NCBI GenBank assembly: GCA_016630955.3
Contig: CM049998.1
Location: forward strand, 1,054,001 to 1,118,000
Length of the DNA: 64,000 bases
Direction of reading: 5' to 3'
Origin: Didymella arachidicola
Taxonomy: Eukaryota > Ascomycota > Dothideomycetes > Pleosporales > Didymellaceae
The notes under the pieces were generated by a model, which saw only the letters and a list, made by a program, of their open reading frames with translations, was not told the origin of the DNA and ran no database searches. Of this stretch, positions 12,655-23,732 are shown in pieces (position 1 is the first letter of the stretch; every line of letters starts with the position of its first letter). Position numbers and translations under genes: made by a program.

Positions 12655-15611
12655 GGTAAATGTGCTAGCGAGCTCAGTGGCTGGCCCAGCTACAGGTGTC
12701 TCGCAGTAATATATACAGATGCCGATCTAACCCATCCTATATCTTCGGCTTACGTCCCGAAGTCTTGCAGCTTGGGCATCTCCCGTATTGGCATTGGCAA
12801 CCTGACCTCCTCACACTTGACGCTCTCAGTTCATTCTCAAGATACGTCATGGCTCGCGACTTTTAGTTCAACCCCGCCCGGGACTATTCCGGGATCTAGG
12901 GAACTACGAAGGATCTAACCTTTCAAGGAATTAGTGCGGCGGTTGGGACGGTGTGGAGTCGGCCACTTTAGACGGTATTTAGCCAGACGGCCGCTTCTGT
13001 GAAATTTCAGTGAGATCAAATGCACACAAGGGTGTTGTTTTCCCCCTCGTACACGGCATTTGGGCCGATGTTCACTTCGTTCGCATTGAGACATTGCAAT
13101 CCTTGTATCATTATGAGCTTAGACAATTGTCAGCCTGGGATACAACGATATAATCTGATAGGACGAGTCAAAAGGTGTACTTTTAAGATATGATCACTTT
13201 CTGTTCCAACTGCTTCTCGTATTTTCTGCAATGAATCGTTTCGACCAAATCTCCAGCCTACGATGTCACGGTGATCAAGCTCTACATTACAATACTCGAC
13301 TGGTGTAATTGTAAGTGAGAACCCGTTGTGATTCGGACACATCAGCAACAGTCGTAATACCCCTCTCGTGTCCTTCGACACCCTCTCCCTTTCAGATGTA
13401 TTTGAACGTCTTTTTCATGGACGCGACCCTTCCTCAAAATGCGATTCTCACAAATGACGAGTCTTGAATAACAAGTCTGACTGTGTTCGACTCAAGAAGC
13501 TCTTCAGACGAAAGCGCCAGATACCTCGTAGCAACAACAACCAGCAGCGACCTCCCGATCCAGGCGCAACAAACCTCTAGAGTCTCGTCCGGACCCTTCT
13601 ACTTGCTTTACACCAGTTTATCAATAGCATCAGCCTTGACTTACGCGCGTGCGCACCGTATCGCTTCAACTCAGTCTACGCCTGCGGGCAACGCTTCGAT
13701 GTGCGCGATCAGGTTGCATCTTTCACCGCGCTGATCCTACCGCGGAGTTCTTCGGCCAATATGAGCGACTGCTGTCCGTTGGAAATACCTTGTCTTCAAT
13801 GAGGACGGCGCCGACGCCAGCCATCGCAAACTGTGGGCCTGCTCAAGTGTGTAGGTCACTTTGAGCGCGGTACCGCCAACAAGAAGCGGGGACCACTGGG
13901 CTCTCCTCATGGATGGTGTGAGTTGGAGGTCGATACTAACGTGAAATAAACTCTCATCTGATACCATATGTTCCACCAAATTTTCGAGGTCACTGACCCA
14001 GATCGTTCCAGAATCTTGCTTCTGCTTCGAGTTCTGCCAGAATTAGGTCGCACATAACGGTTCCAATTGCATGCTTCTGTATACCAGCCAGCATAGAGCG
14101 AGGCGGGAATACAGCACAGGTGGCTAAGCTCGTAGCCACTGAAAACATAGGGAAATCTGATTAACTATTTTAGCAGATGTTTGTGTTGTTGCAAAACAGG
14201 ATAGACTAGACTACTCGCCCTGCAAGCTAGGGATAAATACCTGGAAATATCCTGCGACATGTGTATGCTTAGGTATGTTGTTATCATTTAACTACAAGCT
14301 AGAACTGAAAAATCTAAATACTTTCATTTGGTAAAATCAAGTTGAAATCATACATGCCGTATTGCTGTCGATTCATACTACAGACTCGACAGCAATTCTG
14401 CCCATCACTTCTATGGTCGGTGTCCATGGCTGCTCCTGTGGGCCGCTACAGCCGCTGGGAAGCGGCTTTGCCGGTATATCCCTAATTTGTTTGATTGACA
14501 GCGTACTTTGGCGACTGCCGGCAAATGTTGGGGTTCAATCTGTATCGATGCGCGAGTCCTGCGTATTATAAAAGAGGGCAGTGTCGAAGGCAAGCTGTAT
14601 ACACCTTGCTCACTTTCTTCAGTCACGCATCATGTGAGCCGGGGCTACGAATGAAGTCTTACCTTAGAATTAGCTACTTTCACAATGTCATCTTGGGTGC
14701 TCCATTATTCAGCAATTTGTTCGTGATAGAAAATATGTGTTGAGTCAATTGCGAGTTGTTCACTGGCACAGATGTTCTTGGGGCCGAGATTGAGTTCCTG
14801 GGAAGCGAGCATGTATGTGGACAGTCTTCCTTTTCTAAAATGTGCGTTGACCCGTCATGCAGACCAGCGTGAGGTGATCCAGGTGGTCCAGGTGACACTA
14901 GGCTTGCTGCTCAAGACCGACATCGTATTTTGGAACGAAAGATCTTCAATTTGCGCCAGAATTGCATAAATGTCGCTGTCGCGCCACCTCTTTGCAGTAT
15001 TTCCAAGTTATTGACGAAATGCGGCGGCGCCAGAAGCGTTCCAAATGTTCCTTCAAGGGGCTCGACCGCAGCGAGGAAAAGTCCAGGAGATGTTACCACG
15101 AAGGAAGAAGAGCATTGAAAGGCTGCAACAACGGCTCAAAGCTCATATTGGATGGGTGGCGTAACATAGTCGGATCTCTGGGTGATATCTACGGAATCTT
15201 GCCAACAAACTACTCCGATGGGTGCTTAGCAGCGGGCAACGGACGCTTCTTCTCCAACCACAAGCACCGCTGCTTGTTTGCAAGGGATCACACGTTCGAA
15301 ACCCTGCTTTATACTCACTCAGATATCAAGAGGCACAATAAAATCCTGCTCATCAGCCAGGTAGTCTTAGCCTATAGCAAGAATTTGCTAAATTAATCTA
15401 GGATTGGAGCTAGCAATCCTATTGCGTCTCTAGAGAGCACCTATTGGAGTGATGGTAGAGAAAAGCCCTATCCTTGCTAGAAATGCGAATTTCTGCTGCT
15501 ATGTATACGTTACACTGCTCCGTGTCTCTTCTACCTCTTGACAGTCCTTGTGGCGACGCACCCTTTCAATGCGCCCTACTGCATCTGACTCCATCGTTTC
15601 TTGCCTTCATA
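12655..15611. other. 3-kb gene-poor stretch
   Basis: Only short overlapping frames (up to about 144 codons) without recognisable domains, start context or splice-supported extensions. The first 200-300 bp probably include the GH43 promoter. The part at about 14.9-15.4 kb has broken open frames in more than one phase and could be an old gene remnant, but I cannot name it. Confidence 0.4.
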
Positions 15612-16070
15612 TCATACCGCAAACGCCGCGTGTCTTGCGTCTATTGACGGCGGCGCTTCGTATCTGTGGCCAAGCTGAGCAGGTGCAGCTGACGGAGCCG
15701 GTGCACTCGGTGCGGCCGGGGCAGTTTCATGAGCTACATCTTCCAGCTCATGGTCACTCCCCTCGTGTTCTTTGTACACCGGCAATGTTGTGTGTTCACT
15801 CCCTCGCCTTTGACGTTCCGCCAGAAACGCTTCACGCCTAGCGTTCTGCGCCTTCAGTTTGCGCCTCTGCTCGGGATAGAACCACAAGATGCCCATTCCG
15901 AGGCCGGCAACGAGGGCCACGCAGGGAACGCAGATACCGATCGCGATTTTTGAGCCGGTGTCAAGGCGCTTTTGGTGACGGTGTGTGCTAAGGTCTGGAG
16001 ACGAAGCTGCTGGTGCACCCGATACGACTTGAAGAAGTGCAAAGAAGAGAATTGCTGCTATAGACGACAT
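15612..16070 (-). CDS. Small type I membrane protein, function unknown
   Basis: A 152-aa protein from the ATG at 16070. It has a signal peptide (MSSIAAILFFALLQVVSGAP), a short extracellular segment, then one transmembrane helix near residues 42-65 (IAIGICVPCVALVAGLGMGI) followed by a basic, Arg/Lys-rich cytoplasmic region (RRKLKAQNARREAFLAERQ) and an Ala/Pro-rich tail. The layout resembles fungal short-ectodomain membrane proteins with stress-sensor-like topology, but there is no WSC or mucin domain, so no function is given. The open frame extends upstream to 16175, but the Met at 16070 is the one followed by a good signal sequence. Confidence 0.6.
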   Translation of the reverse strand: MSSIAAILFFALLQVVSGAPAASSPDLSTHRHQKRLDTGSKIAIGICVPCVALVAGLGMGILWFYPEQRRKLKAQNARREAFLAERQRRGSEHTTLPVYKEHEGSDHELEDVAHETAPAAPSAPAPSAAPAQLGHRYEAPPSIDARHAAFAV

Positions 16071-17001
16071 GACGGGCCTGTTGTTCGAGTCTCGAGATTG
16101 GGGATGGAGTCGACAGACAGTGGTCAAATGAAGTTTCGCATGAGGCAAGAATCGAAGCTCGCACGAGCGCGGCACTGTTGTATTTCAGAGATTGTATCGC
16201 AACACAGTCACCGGTTCTGGATAGCACCTTCCCTGTTCAGCAGGCGAGCCTCGGTTTGTATGGCGCTAGCGCTGACAACGCCCGCGCATGGGTTGTATGA
16301 GCGGGTATGTCAAGGGCTCTCATTCGCTTGTGTAGGCTTCCGATTACCAACATTGACAATCAGTAGCTGTGCGTGTGAGGCACTAGAGCCAAGAGGGAAG
16401 ATCAAGCATCAAGCTTCTCTTGACTTATGGGATGACCGGGTCGTCTGTGCTTAATTGTTGGTAGTGGAAGGCTTACAATACGGAGGCCAAGACGGGATAA
16501 ATAGATTCAGGCGTCAGCCCACGCCGATGGTTGCCGCTTTACGTATGCAGCAGCTCAGGCCTGGATGGCCTTTGCGAGATGAAGGAACAAACAGGGATCT
16601 GTCCAGAAATTCTTCATCGCTCACGAGAGTCGAGACGAAGCTCGCTGTTGCGTTCATTGCGTGATGATTGCTGAAGATCTCACCAATCAGACCGTTAAAA
16701 GTGCGAGGACAGCCGTGCACGCTAAGCATCATCGTGCAGCGTCTGGGGTGATGCCCGCCACGCGAGTCAGCCGTTGAAGGCAGTAGGGCATTCGTTAGTG
16801 TAGTCGCATCCACGACGTCCTCATTCGCAGAACAATACCGTTGATGTGATGAAGAAATCGAAAGTTGTCAGAACGAGTGCAAGCCTGCACGATCTGGCAA
16901 AGTACAAATGATCCAGATTTCCAACATGAACAGGTCGAAGCAATTTCCTCAAGCGCCGAACTCACCATTCAGCAGAGCAAACTCGTTTCACGGCACTTGA
17001 A
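16071..17001. other. Intergenic, divergent promoters
   Basis: Lies between two divergent genes (small membrane protein and epoxide hydrolase). No further gene is recognised. Confidence 0.5.
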
Positions 17002-18165
17002 ATGAAGATCACCCCTTTAAAGGTCGAGATTCCTCAGGGCGAAATCGATGCCCTTCGTACACGTCTCGCCAATACTCGCTGGGCGCCTGAGCTTGACAAC
17101 GCGGACTGGTCATACGGCGTCAACGGTGCCTACTTGCGCAAGTTGATGTCATACTGGCAGCACGACTTCGACTGGCGCTCCCAAGAAGCTCGTATCAATA
17201 GCTTCCCTCAGTTCCGCACCGAGATCGATGGAATCACTGTTCACTTCATTCACGTCTGCGGTAAAGGACCAAGCCCTGTTCCCATCATCTTGAACCACGG
17301 ATGGCCCTGGACTTTCTGGGACTTCAAGGATGTCATTATGGCGCTCGCCGATCCTGAGGCGCACGGAGGCAACGCCGAAGATGCCTTTGATGTAGTGGTT
17401 CCTTCACTACCTGGGTTCTGTTTCTCGGGCCCGCTGAAGCGTACTGACATCGGCTACGTTGAAACGGCTGATATATGGGTCAAACTGATGAACGGGCTCG
17501 GATATAGCCGATTCGTAACTCACGGCGGAGACGCTGGTGCGTTTGTGAGCGCTCGGCTCGGACACGCCCACGCCAAGTCCATCATCGGTGTACATCTCGC
17601 GTTCCCAATACTTCCAGGCGTGCCGCATGATGCCGGTGACCCTGCCGACTTCACACCTGAAGAATGTAATCTGATCGGACAGAACAACAGAGGACCTGTG
17701 GACTTTGTGCATGTGGTGATCAACCAGACTGATCCGCAGACGCTTGCCTGGGCGCTGCACGATAGCCCTGTCGGGTTGGCTGCATGGATTCTTCTTCGGC
17801 GCCGCGCCTGGAGTGACTGTAATGGAGAGGTAGAGACGAAGTTCGACAAGGATACACTCTTGACATATCTGTCGCTGTATTGGTTCACCAACAGTTTTGT
17901 CAGCACGACGTTGTTCTGTCGAGCCTCCAACTTTCCCAAGCCTATGGAGCTGGTCAACGATGTCAAACCAGAGATTAGCGTACCTACCGCGGTCGCTATG
18001 CTGCCCAAGGACTTGCTTCACAAGCCACGGTCTCTTTTTGCTGCACATACGGATCTACGTCAATGGACAGTATTCCCTTCTGGTGGCCATTTTGGGGCAG
18101 CTGAAGAGCCTGAATTGATGACGGAGGATATCCGGTCTTTTGTACGCCCTTTGCGCCAAGAGTAA
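17002..18165 (+). CDS. Epoxide hydrolase (alpha/beta hydrolase, EHN family)
   Basis: A single 387-aa frame. The N-terminal region matches the epoxide-hydrolase N-terminal domain (KVEIPQGEIDALRTRLANTRW), followed by the alpha/beta-hydrolase core. The oxyanion motif HGWPWTFWDF, the nucleophile elbow THGGDAGAF with Asp as nucleophile, and the catalytic His in PSGGHFGAAEEPE are all present. This is the microsomal-type enzyme that opens epoxides to vicinal diols through an ester intermediate. There is no N-terminal membrane anchor, so it is probably soluble, as in many fungal members. Its stop codon is only 52 bp from that of the heme-thiolate peroxidase on the other strand. A role in detoxifying or processing epoxidised lipids or aromatics is likely; the substrate is unknown. 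Confidence 0.93.
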   Translation: MKITPLKVEIPQGEIDALRTRLANTRWAPELDNADWSYGVNGAYLRKLMSYWQHDFDWRSQEARINSFPQFRTEIDGITVHFIHVCGKGPSPVPIILNHGWPWTFWDFKDVIMALADPEAHGGNAEDAFDVVVPSLPGFCFSGPLKRTDIGYVETADIWVKLMNGLGYSRFVTHGGDAGAFVSARLGHAHAKSIIGVHLAFPILPGVPHDAGDPADFTPEECNLIGQNNRGPVDFVHVVINQTDPQTLAWALHDSPVGLAAWILLRRRAWSDCNGEVETKFDKDTLLTYLSLYWFTNSFVSTTLFCRASNFPKPMELVNDVKPEISVPTAVAMLPKDLLHKPRSLFAAHTDLRQWTVFPSGGHFGAAEEPELMTEDIRSFVRPLRQE

Positions 18166-18217
18166 GCACCGATGCAGTACGGAATAAGATTAACAAAGTA
18201 TGTGTATAGAGCTACCG

Positions 18218-19078
18218 TTATCCTTCAACCGACTTAATTTGCATGCCAATGAGGCTCTTGACTTTCGTTGCAATAAGCTTCACTTCAAATAAGCCAAGTG
18301 TCCACCACCATCTCTTTTTCCACCCTTCATGTACGGGTAAGCGCTCTTCTCGCAAGAACGGCTCAACATAGTTATACGGAGCACTCCTCCCATCTCCAAA
18401 TACTCCTAGTATCAGCGCGATCTCGCCACAGCCCAGCTCATGCTCCAGCGGTCCGTATGTCAAGTCTGGATTCTCTTTGCGTTGTGTCTCGATGCGCTGC
18501 CTGCGATACGATGACAGCTGTTCTCTTGTTATAATTTTCCGATCGGTGGATGCTGCCAGAAGGCCATCCACAAGATCGTCTTGTCGCACAAGATTGCCCT
18601 CTTTCTGTGCATGATCCCGGCGTGTCAGAGAGATGTCATGCTCCACCGCACTGTGAAGGGCGAGCTGATCGAGGTCGAGGACATGTCTCCCCGATGTGTC
18701 CTTCTGGTCTGGTTTGCGCATGCCGAAGCTAGAGAGGAGCGTCCAGGGGTCGCGGATTGTGGTAAATAGACGATACAGGAAGCCGTCGCTGCTCTTTTCA
18801 TCTTTGGTCCGATGCACATTGTACACAGTATTGACGAAGATGGTGCCAAGCGCTTTCGAGATGCCAGCTTCCGCCACTGCGGATTTCATTTCGTGCGCCA
18901 GTACGTTACGGCCATTGCGAGGTAGATATCCGTGATTTGCGAGAGAATTAATCATAGGGCAGGGGCTGCGTTTGTCGTCCGGTCCGGCTGGTACGTACTC
19001 CCCTATGGCAGCATGTTTTGCGAATAGAGGTGACTGTTCCGAGGCCATGGTGAGAAGCGATGGGCAAGGAGATCCCAA
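18218..19078 (-). CDS. Heme-thiolate peroxidase (chloroperoxidase/peroxygenase family)
   Basis: A single frame of 286 aa, or 276 aa if started at the second Met (19048, MASEQSPLF). The family signature is clear: SPCPMINSLANHGYLPRNGR gives the heme-ligand cysteine in the PCP motif (Cys40 in the longer version), and VEHDISLTRRD supplies the EHD motif at 146-148. Members use hydrogen peroxide to halogenate, epoxidise or hydroxylate substrates; StcC of sterigmatocystin biosynthesis is a fungal relative. There is no signal peptide, so unlike secreted peroxygenases it is probably intracellular. It is tail-to-tail with an epoxide hydrolase, which may be functionally linked. Confidence 0.88.
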   Translation of the reverse strand: MGSPCPSLLTMASEQSPLFAKHAAIGEYVPAGPDDKRSPCPMINSLANHGYLPRNGRNVLAHEMKSAVAEAGISKALGTIFVNTVYNVHRTKDEKSSDGFLYRLFTTIRDPWTLLSSFGMRKPDQKDTSGRHVLDLDQLALHSAVEHDISLTRRDHAQKEGNLVRQDDLVDGLLAASTDRKIITREQLSSYRRQRIETQRKENPDLTYGPLEHELGCGEIALILGVFGDGRSAPYNYVEPFLREERLPVHEGWKKRWWWTLGLFEVKLIATKVKSLIGMQIKSVEG

Positions 19079-19829
19079 GGTAGGTTACTGTATGTGTGTT
19101 TGGGGTTGAGGAGGACGCGATTCTTCTTCGCAGTCAAGGAATGCGTTGGTTCATATCGAACCCGAGACACAAGACTGCATCTTTGTCCCGTGCTGTGCAG
19201 CCTGTGCTAGACACTCTGATCCTGCATGAGGTCAAGCCCCGTGGACCTCCCTTCACCTGTACAGGCTAGCGCATCGGCCCGTCCGAGTGACAGTAAGCTT
19301 CGGCGAACGCATGGTATGATCAGCCTCTGTGCCTTTGCCTGGCTCGTGCAGGCGCCATCGCGCGTCTCCCGCGACACGTTCTGCGCACGAAAGTCCTATT
19401 CACGGGCCGGGCCTGATTGCTTTGTGTGCTTGAGAATACATCAACGCGTTCTGGGTGCAAATGAAGCTGAGCGTAGCGTTGTCGTTCGGTGCGACACCGA
19501 GACGCCGAAAGGGGTCATATGCAGCGCCCGCATGGGCACGCGCTAGCCAGTCAGCCGCACACCACAAATGCAGCCGAGTTCATCACCAGAATCTCGTCTT
19601 CTCAATCAGCCAGCCACCAACCGTGATCGCAAAGACGTTGCTCCAGATTCGCTGCTTGTCCGGAATATCGAGGGTTATTCACAAGGGGCTGCAGCATAGC
19701 AATCGAGCGCGATAGCGAGCGCGATAGCATGCGCGGCGCTTAGATAGTAACTACTGACTGACCTCAGCTCGCGACTGGCACCGATATCACTTCTTCAGGT
19801 TCCACGCTACTCTAATTACTCGTTCGGCA
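19079..19829. other. Upstream region of the peroxidase gene
   Basis: No gene is seen. Near 19700-19740 there is a short imperfect repeat of the unit GAGCGCGATAGC. Confidence 0.45.
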
Positions 19830-20420
19830 CATACAGCGGCATCGGATCCTCCTATATGCCCAGGTGCTGTCTACCAACAACCTCTTCCCGCTCCCGTCCG
19901 CATTTATGACCACGATCTGTCCACAAGGCTGGAAGGCGTCATCCTACACCGCCGCTTCGACTCTGAACCCATACTCTGCCGTCGAGTACAAAACCTGGCC
20001 ATCAGCAGTCCACACAGCATGTGCATCGTTCCCTCCGCTTGTCGTCAAAACCTGCAGTTCTGTACCATCGGGTCTGATAGTGCACATGTCGACTTCGAAT
20101 GAAAACAATCTTCTCGCCATCGGGCGACCAAAAAGGTACACTGTCGTCCTGGGTATGTTCCCAGCCCGCCTCTTCGCCGTGGCCACGCCACTGTGTATTG
20201 CGGTGAGATGAGAATGCCAGCCACTCACCATCTGTAGACCGTGAGGGTCTCAATTAACTTTCAGGCAGACTGTTGTTTGCTTTAACCAGAGCGGTATTGG
20301 TCAAGTTGAAAGACTTGCCGGTGAAGAGATCCTGAACCCAGATGCTAGCGCTGTAGTTGTTGACTGTCGATACATAGGCGACTTTCGTACCGTCGGATGA
20401 GATGGCAGCAGCATCGGCCT
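19830..20420 (-). pseudogene. Broken beta-propeller (WD40-like/PD40, TolB-type) gene
   Basis: Reading down the minus strand, consecutive segments of one propeller protein appear in different frames: AISSDGTKVAYVSTVNNYSA (about 20400-20345), an in-frame stop just before LRPSRSTDGEWLAFSSHRN (about 20255-20200), then a shift into VDMCTIRPDGTELQVLTTSG and DAHAVWTADGQVLYSTAEYG (about 20100-19965), a stop after RVEAAV, and a further shifted DDAFQPCGQIVVINADGSG (about 19945-19890). The repeating DG motif (SPDG/TADG/RPDG) is typical of PD40 propeller blades. At least one stop and two frameshifts separate the blades, and no intron can explain them. The gene is therefore dead, unless assembly errors are to blame. 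Confidence 0.8.
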
Positions 20421-20761
20421 GGTCTCCTAAACGGAGGTATTGGAAGAGTGGACAATCTTTCCTATCAAGAAATTACGATTCCAGGAATGCAAGGGAGACC
20501 CCAAAAAACACAGCAAACCACGAAACACGCATCATGTACAAATATGTCAAGAGAAAAGTCTATGGGTATTGAAAGAAACTACATAAAAATGCATGCGGTT
20601 GCACGCTTTGCGGCTCCGCCGGCCTGCACGACCACTGCACGAAACGCAACATATTTCGCTCACAACCCAATCAAAGTGATGCGCATCGGCATTCCGGGCG
20701 CGCACTGATGGCCTCAGTTCACATGAAAAACCGCTTCGAGTGACACGCCCAGATCTTGCCC
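20421..20761. other. Intergenic, nothing recognised
   Basis: Perhaps further decayed 5' sequence of the propeller pseudogene; no domain is readable. Confidence 0.4.
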
Positions 20762-21457
20762 TTAGACCTGCTTATGTTTCGTCCCATCACCCGGCCTCTC
20801 CTCAAGTTTCACGCCCGCGCGTCCATCGTCCTCAACCTTCCCGGCTTTGGCGAACGTTGCCCCCAGGAGATGAAATGGATTATTCATCCTTGTCGTCATG
20901 ACATACAGGATAGTCAGGCCGACAGTGACAATCTCATCGCGGTCCTCTTTCGACAGCACGGCTGCGCTTTTCTCGAAGAGGAAGTTGCCGACTTGCTTGA
21001 TTGCCCACCAGTTGACCGAGAATTTGGCAATGGGCGTTTGTGTCGTCGAATCGATGCAGACGAAATCCCACACCTTCAAACTGCTACTGGTGATCCATGA
21101 GATGGGGATCGGGCTACCTGTCGACGACAGCGTGGTTGAGAGGTAGTTGTATGCTGTCTTCCACTTCTTGAGTGGCTTGATGGGGATACTCTGGCCGTGG
21201 ATAGTGCACTCGGCGGCGATGGAAACGTGGTTGATGGTGCCGGTGGAGATTGGTGCCTTCGTCGCGGCATCCTCGAGTCGCAGTTGGGGCTTCGTTGGTC
21301 GGAAGTACTGGATGTAGACCGGTGTAAGCTGATCGCCGTGCTTCTCGCTGACTACATTACGGAACTTGCTCCAGGCGAAATCAACCTGGAGCGTAGCGCC
21401 TGTGGGTGTGTCGTAGCGATTGAGTGGACCACCTTCAGGGGACGTTTGTGTCGACAT
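20762..21457 (-). CDS. Conserved fungal hypothetical protein
   Basis: A 231-aa single frame with coherent composition and a good start (MSTQTSPEGGPLNRYDTPTG). It looks like an all-beta domain (ATLQVDFAWSKFRNVV, TPVYIQYFRP, TGTINHVSIAAECTIHGQSI, PISWITSSSLKVWDFVCID, IAKFSVNWWAIKQVGNFLF), perhaps of the tubby/LURP-like cylinder type seen in many fungal orphan proteins, followed by an amphipathic stretch with LTILYVMTTRMNN. That fold suggestion is inference only. There is no signal peptide and no clear membrane segment other than the weak C-terminal one. I do not recognise a function. Confidence 0.7.
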   Translation of the reverse strand: MSTQTSPEGGPLNRYDTPTGATLQVDFAWSKFRNVVSEKHGDQLTPVYIQYFRPTKPQLRLEDAATKAPISTGTINHVSIAAECTIHGQSIPIKPLKKWKTAYNYLSTTLSSTGSPIPISWITSSSLKVWDFVCIDSTTQTPIAKFSVNWWAIKQVGNFLFEKSAAVLSKEDRDEIVTVGLTILYVMTTRMNNPFHLLGATFAKAGKVEDDGRAGVKLEERPGDGTKHKQV

Positions 21458-22715
21458 GAGGGATCTCTGGAAGGACTATGGGTTTGGACTTGAATGGGCT
21501 GCTTTGTTTGAAGTGGAGTTGACGATGAGTTGTCCAAGATCTCAGTCGACGTCCAGCTGGGTTAAGTAGTCCATCGATCGCGACGACCCTCTAGCTGTGG
21601 ACCTCTAAGCATTCCCAGCACAAGTAGTTTGGGCGCCTTATGAGGCTCACTCCAACTCTTGGCCATTGTTGCTGCTCTTTTGGGAAGTCTGTTGGCAGGG
21701 CTGTGCTGCCGAACTACAGGGCTCGCTTGTGCCTTCTACTAGCGGAGACCGGTGACGTAAGATGACAGTCGGAGCACGCTCAGCCCCGATCGACAGCTAC
21801 ATCTTTCAGTGGTCATGCAATGACGTAGACTTCATAGTTTGTAGGTTCATGGCTGCCGCGTGTGTGGCACGCGAATTCGTGGTGAGGGAGTGCTCACACC
21901 GATGACTGACACCAGGCTGCTCATGCTGACAACAACTCCCTTGAATTCGATTCAGCTCTCCTACCAAGCTGTAATATCATCTTGTGGTTATCGTCTCCCC
22001 AGACTAAGGAAGCAAGTCTCTCAAATGCACGTTGGCAGTCTCGGTCTAGCGTTCTTCACATAGTCGGCGCTCCGCTACTCTTCTCTTGGTTCCGAGCGTA
22101 ACAGTCTTTGAAGCATACATCCACCTCAGGATAACAGTAATGTTCTTTGCAACGGCCTGTGCTCCCGGTATGAATAGCCAAGAGAGAGTGATGGCGTTGA
22201 TGGATGATCGTGATTGGTGGCTCGAACCCGATTCATATTAACGTAGTCTACCTCTTTGTCCATCAACGTGATCAACTTGATGTGAAACAGCAGTTTGCTA
22301 GATCTCCTGGTCCTCGTTTGATGCGAGTGCGCATGACGCCGTAAAAGGGAGGACATGGAGCTATCAAGGCAAGGATGCAAGCGAAGCGGCGCTACTGCAG
22401 CTGCCCACCTCCAACCTCTACCTCACTTTCCACTCTCTGTAAATCGACGATCGTAACTTCAGTAGAACAAACTACAGTAGCAGCCTTAGATGCCAACGTG
22501 CAGCGTTCGAACCAAAATGCTGCTTCCTTGTATGCTCTTGCGCAGATTCCAAAAGAGCATCATGGAAAGCGGTGGCGGCTTTATCGCCACTCATGGAGTC
22601 GGCCTCATCAACTTAACAGCACACCACCTGCAATGCTCATATCTCCAACACACCTCTCATCACCCCAGCCTTCTGCTCCCGTGATAAATCTCCCATTCTC
22701 ACCCGTCGTCTCGAC
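21458..22715. other. 1.26-kb intergenic stretch
   Basis: Divergent upstream regions of two hypothetical genes. Only short frames; nothing is recognised. Confidence 0.45.
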
Positions 22716-23540
22716 ATGGCAGTCCAGAACCCAAACGACATCTCCCAAGAACTGACAAACACCATCATCTCCCTGCAACAAACAATCCTCAACGTCCGCC
22801 AAACGCTATCTAAAGACCACCAAAACCTCACCTTCGACCCATCACAACCCGTACCCCCCACCCCACTCCCACCTTCCACAACCCACTAACCCACCCAGAT
22901 CGCCCACCTCCTCGACACCACCCCCTCTACAGCCATCCTCTCCCTCGCAAAACCCGCAAGCGAACACCACTCCGACCTCACCGCCCTAGAATCCACACTC
23001 TCCACGCTGCAAACCACCCTCCAAGACCGCAACCAGTGGCACCCCCCCCAATCCCCCACAGCTATACCCTGCTCAACAGACTACCTCGACCTCTCCGACC
23101 TCAGCACCGCCGTAGGCCTCATCGCAGATATCGTCGCGTACGCCAACCCTTCACCCCGAATCACCCCGCAGCATTTCTTCGCCGGGAAAGAATGGACCTG
23201 GGACCCTTTGTGGCGCGAATTCTTTGCGCGCGTGCACGACGACGACGACGGGGAGGAGGTAGCGGTGTACTTATCGCGGTGGATGTATGACGCGCGGCGC
23301 GAGGTGTGGATGCATGTGAGTATGGCGGATTCGGGGCTTATGCCGGATGAAGCGCAGATGCAACTTGGGAGCTGGGAGGATTGGGGGTGGGATGCGGGGT
23401 GTGGGGAGTGGGTGTTGGATGTGAGTTTTGAGCTGGAAGAGGAGGTTAGGAGGGAGGGAGGGAGGTTGTGTGTGTTTGCGAGTCGGTGGCGGGAGAGGGG
23501 GGATGTTTGGGTGTATGTTGGTGGAAGGGGGGAGGTTTGA
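22716..23540 (+). CDS. Hypothetical protein, two exons
   Basis: Exons 22716-22850 and 22899-23540 join in frame across a 48-bp, C-rich intron with a CCACTAAC branch-like site and give 258 aa. The N-terminus is helical (MAVQNPNDISQELTNTIISL) and could form a coiled coil. The second exon is Leu/Ser-rich, followed by a Trp-rich C-terminal half (EWTWDPLWREFFARVHDDDD, SWEDWGWDAGCGEW). No known family is recognised. The second exon has a marked change in strand composition: C-rich first, G-rich at the end. The long antisense frame at 23081-23719 is a shadow of this gene. Splice-supported, so a real gene is likely, but the function is unknown. Confidence 0.65.
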
Positions 23541-23732
23541 GGGGGAGGCGAGATTGGATTTGCTACGGGACTAGGGCGGTGGTGTGAGGGCGTTATATTC
23601 GCGTTAATAGCTGGTGTGGCTTGAGATATTTGTCTCTTGGGCCTGCTAAACGCATTGCGACCTTGCACATCCCGAGGGCCAGTACGTGTATAATAGCTGG
23701 TGGTGGTAGCTGCCGTCAATCAGCAGCGTCCA

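Noticed and set aside
14962..15396. 144-codon plus-strand frame
   Set aside because: No ATG at its start, no recognised domain and similar-looking fragments in other phases; at best an unidentified remnant.
23081..23719. 212-codon minus-strand frame
   Set aside because: Ser/Pro/Thr low-complexity product antisense to the spliced gene at 22716-23540.
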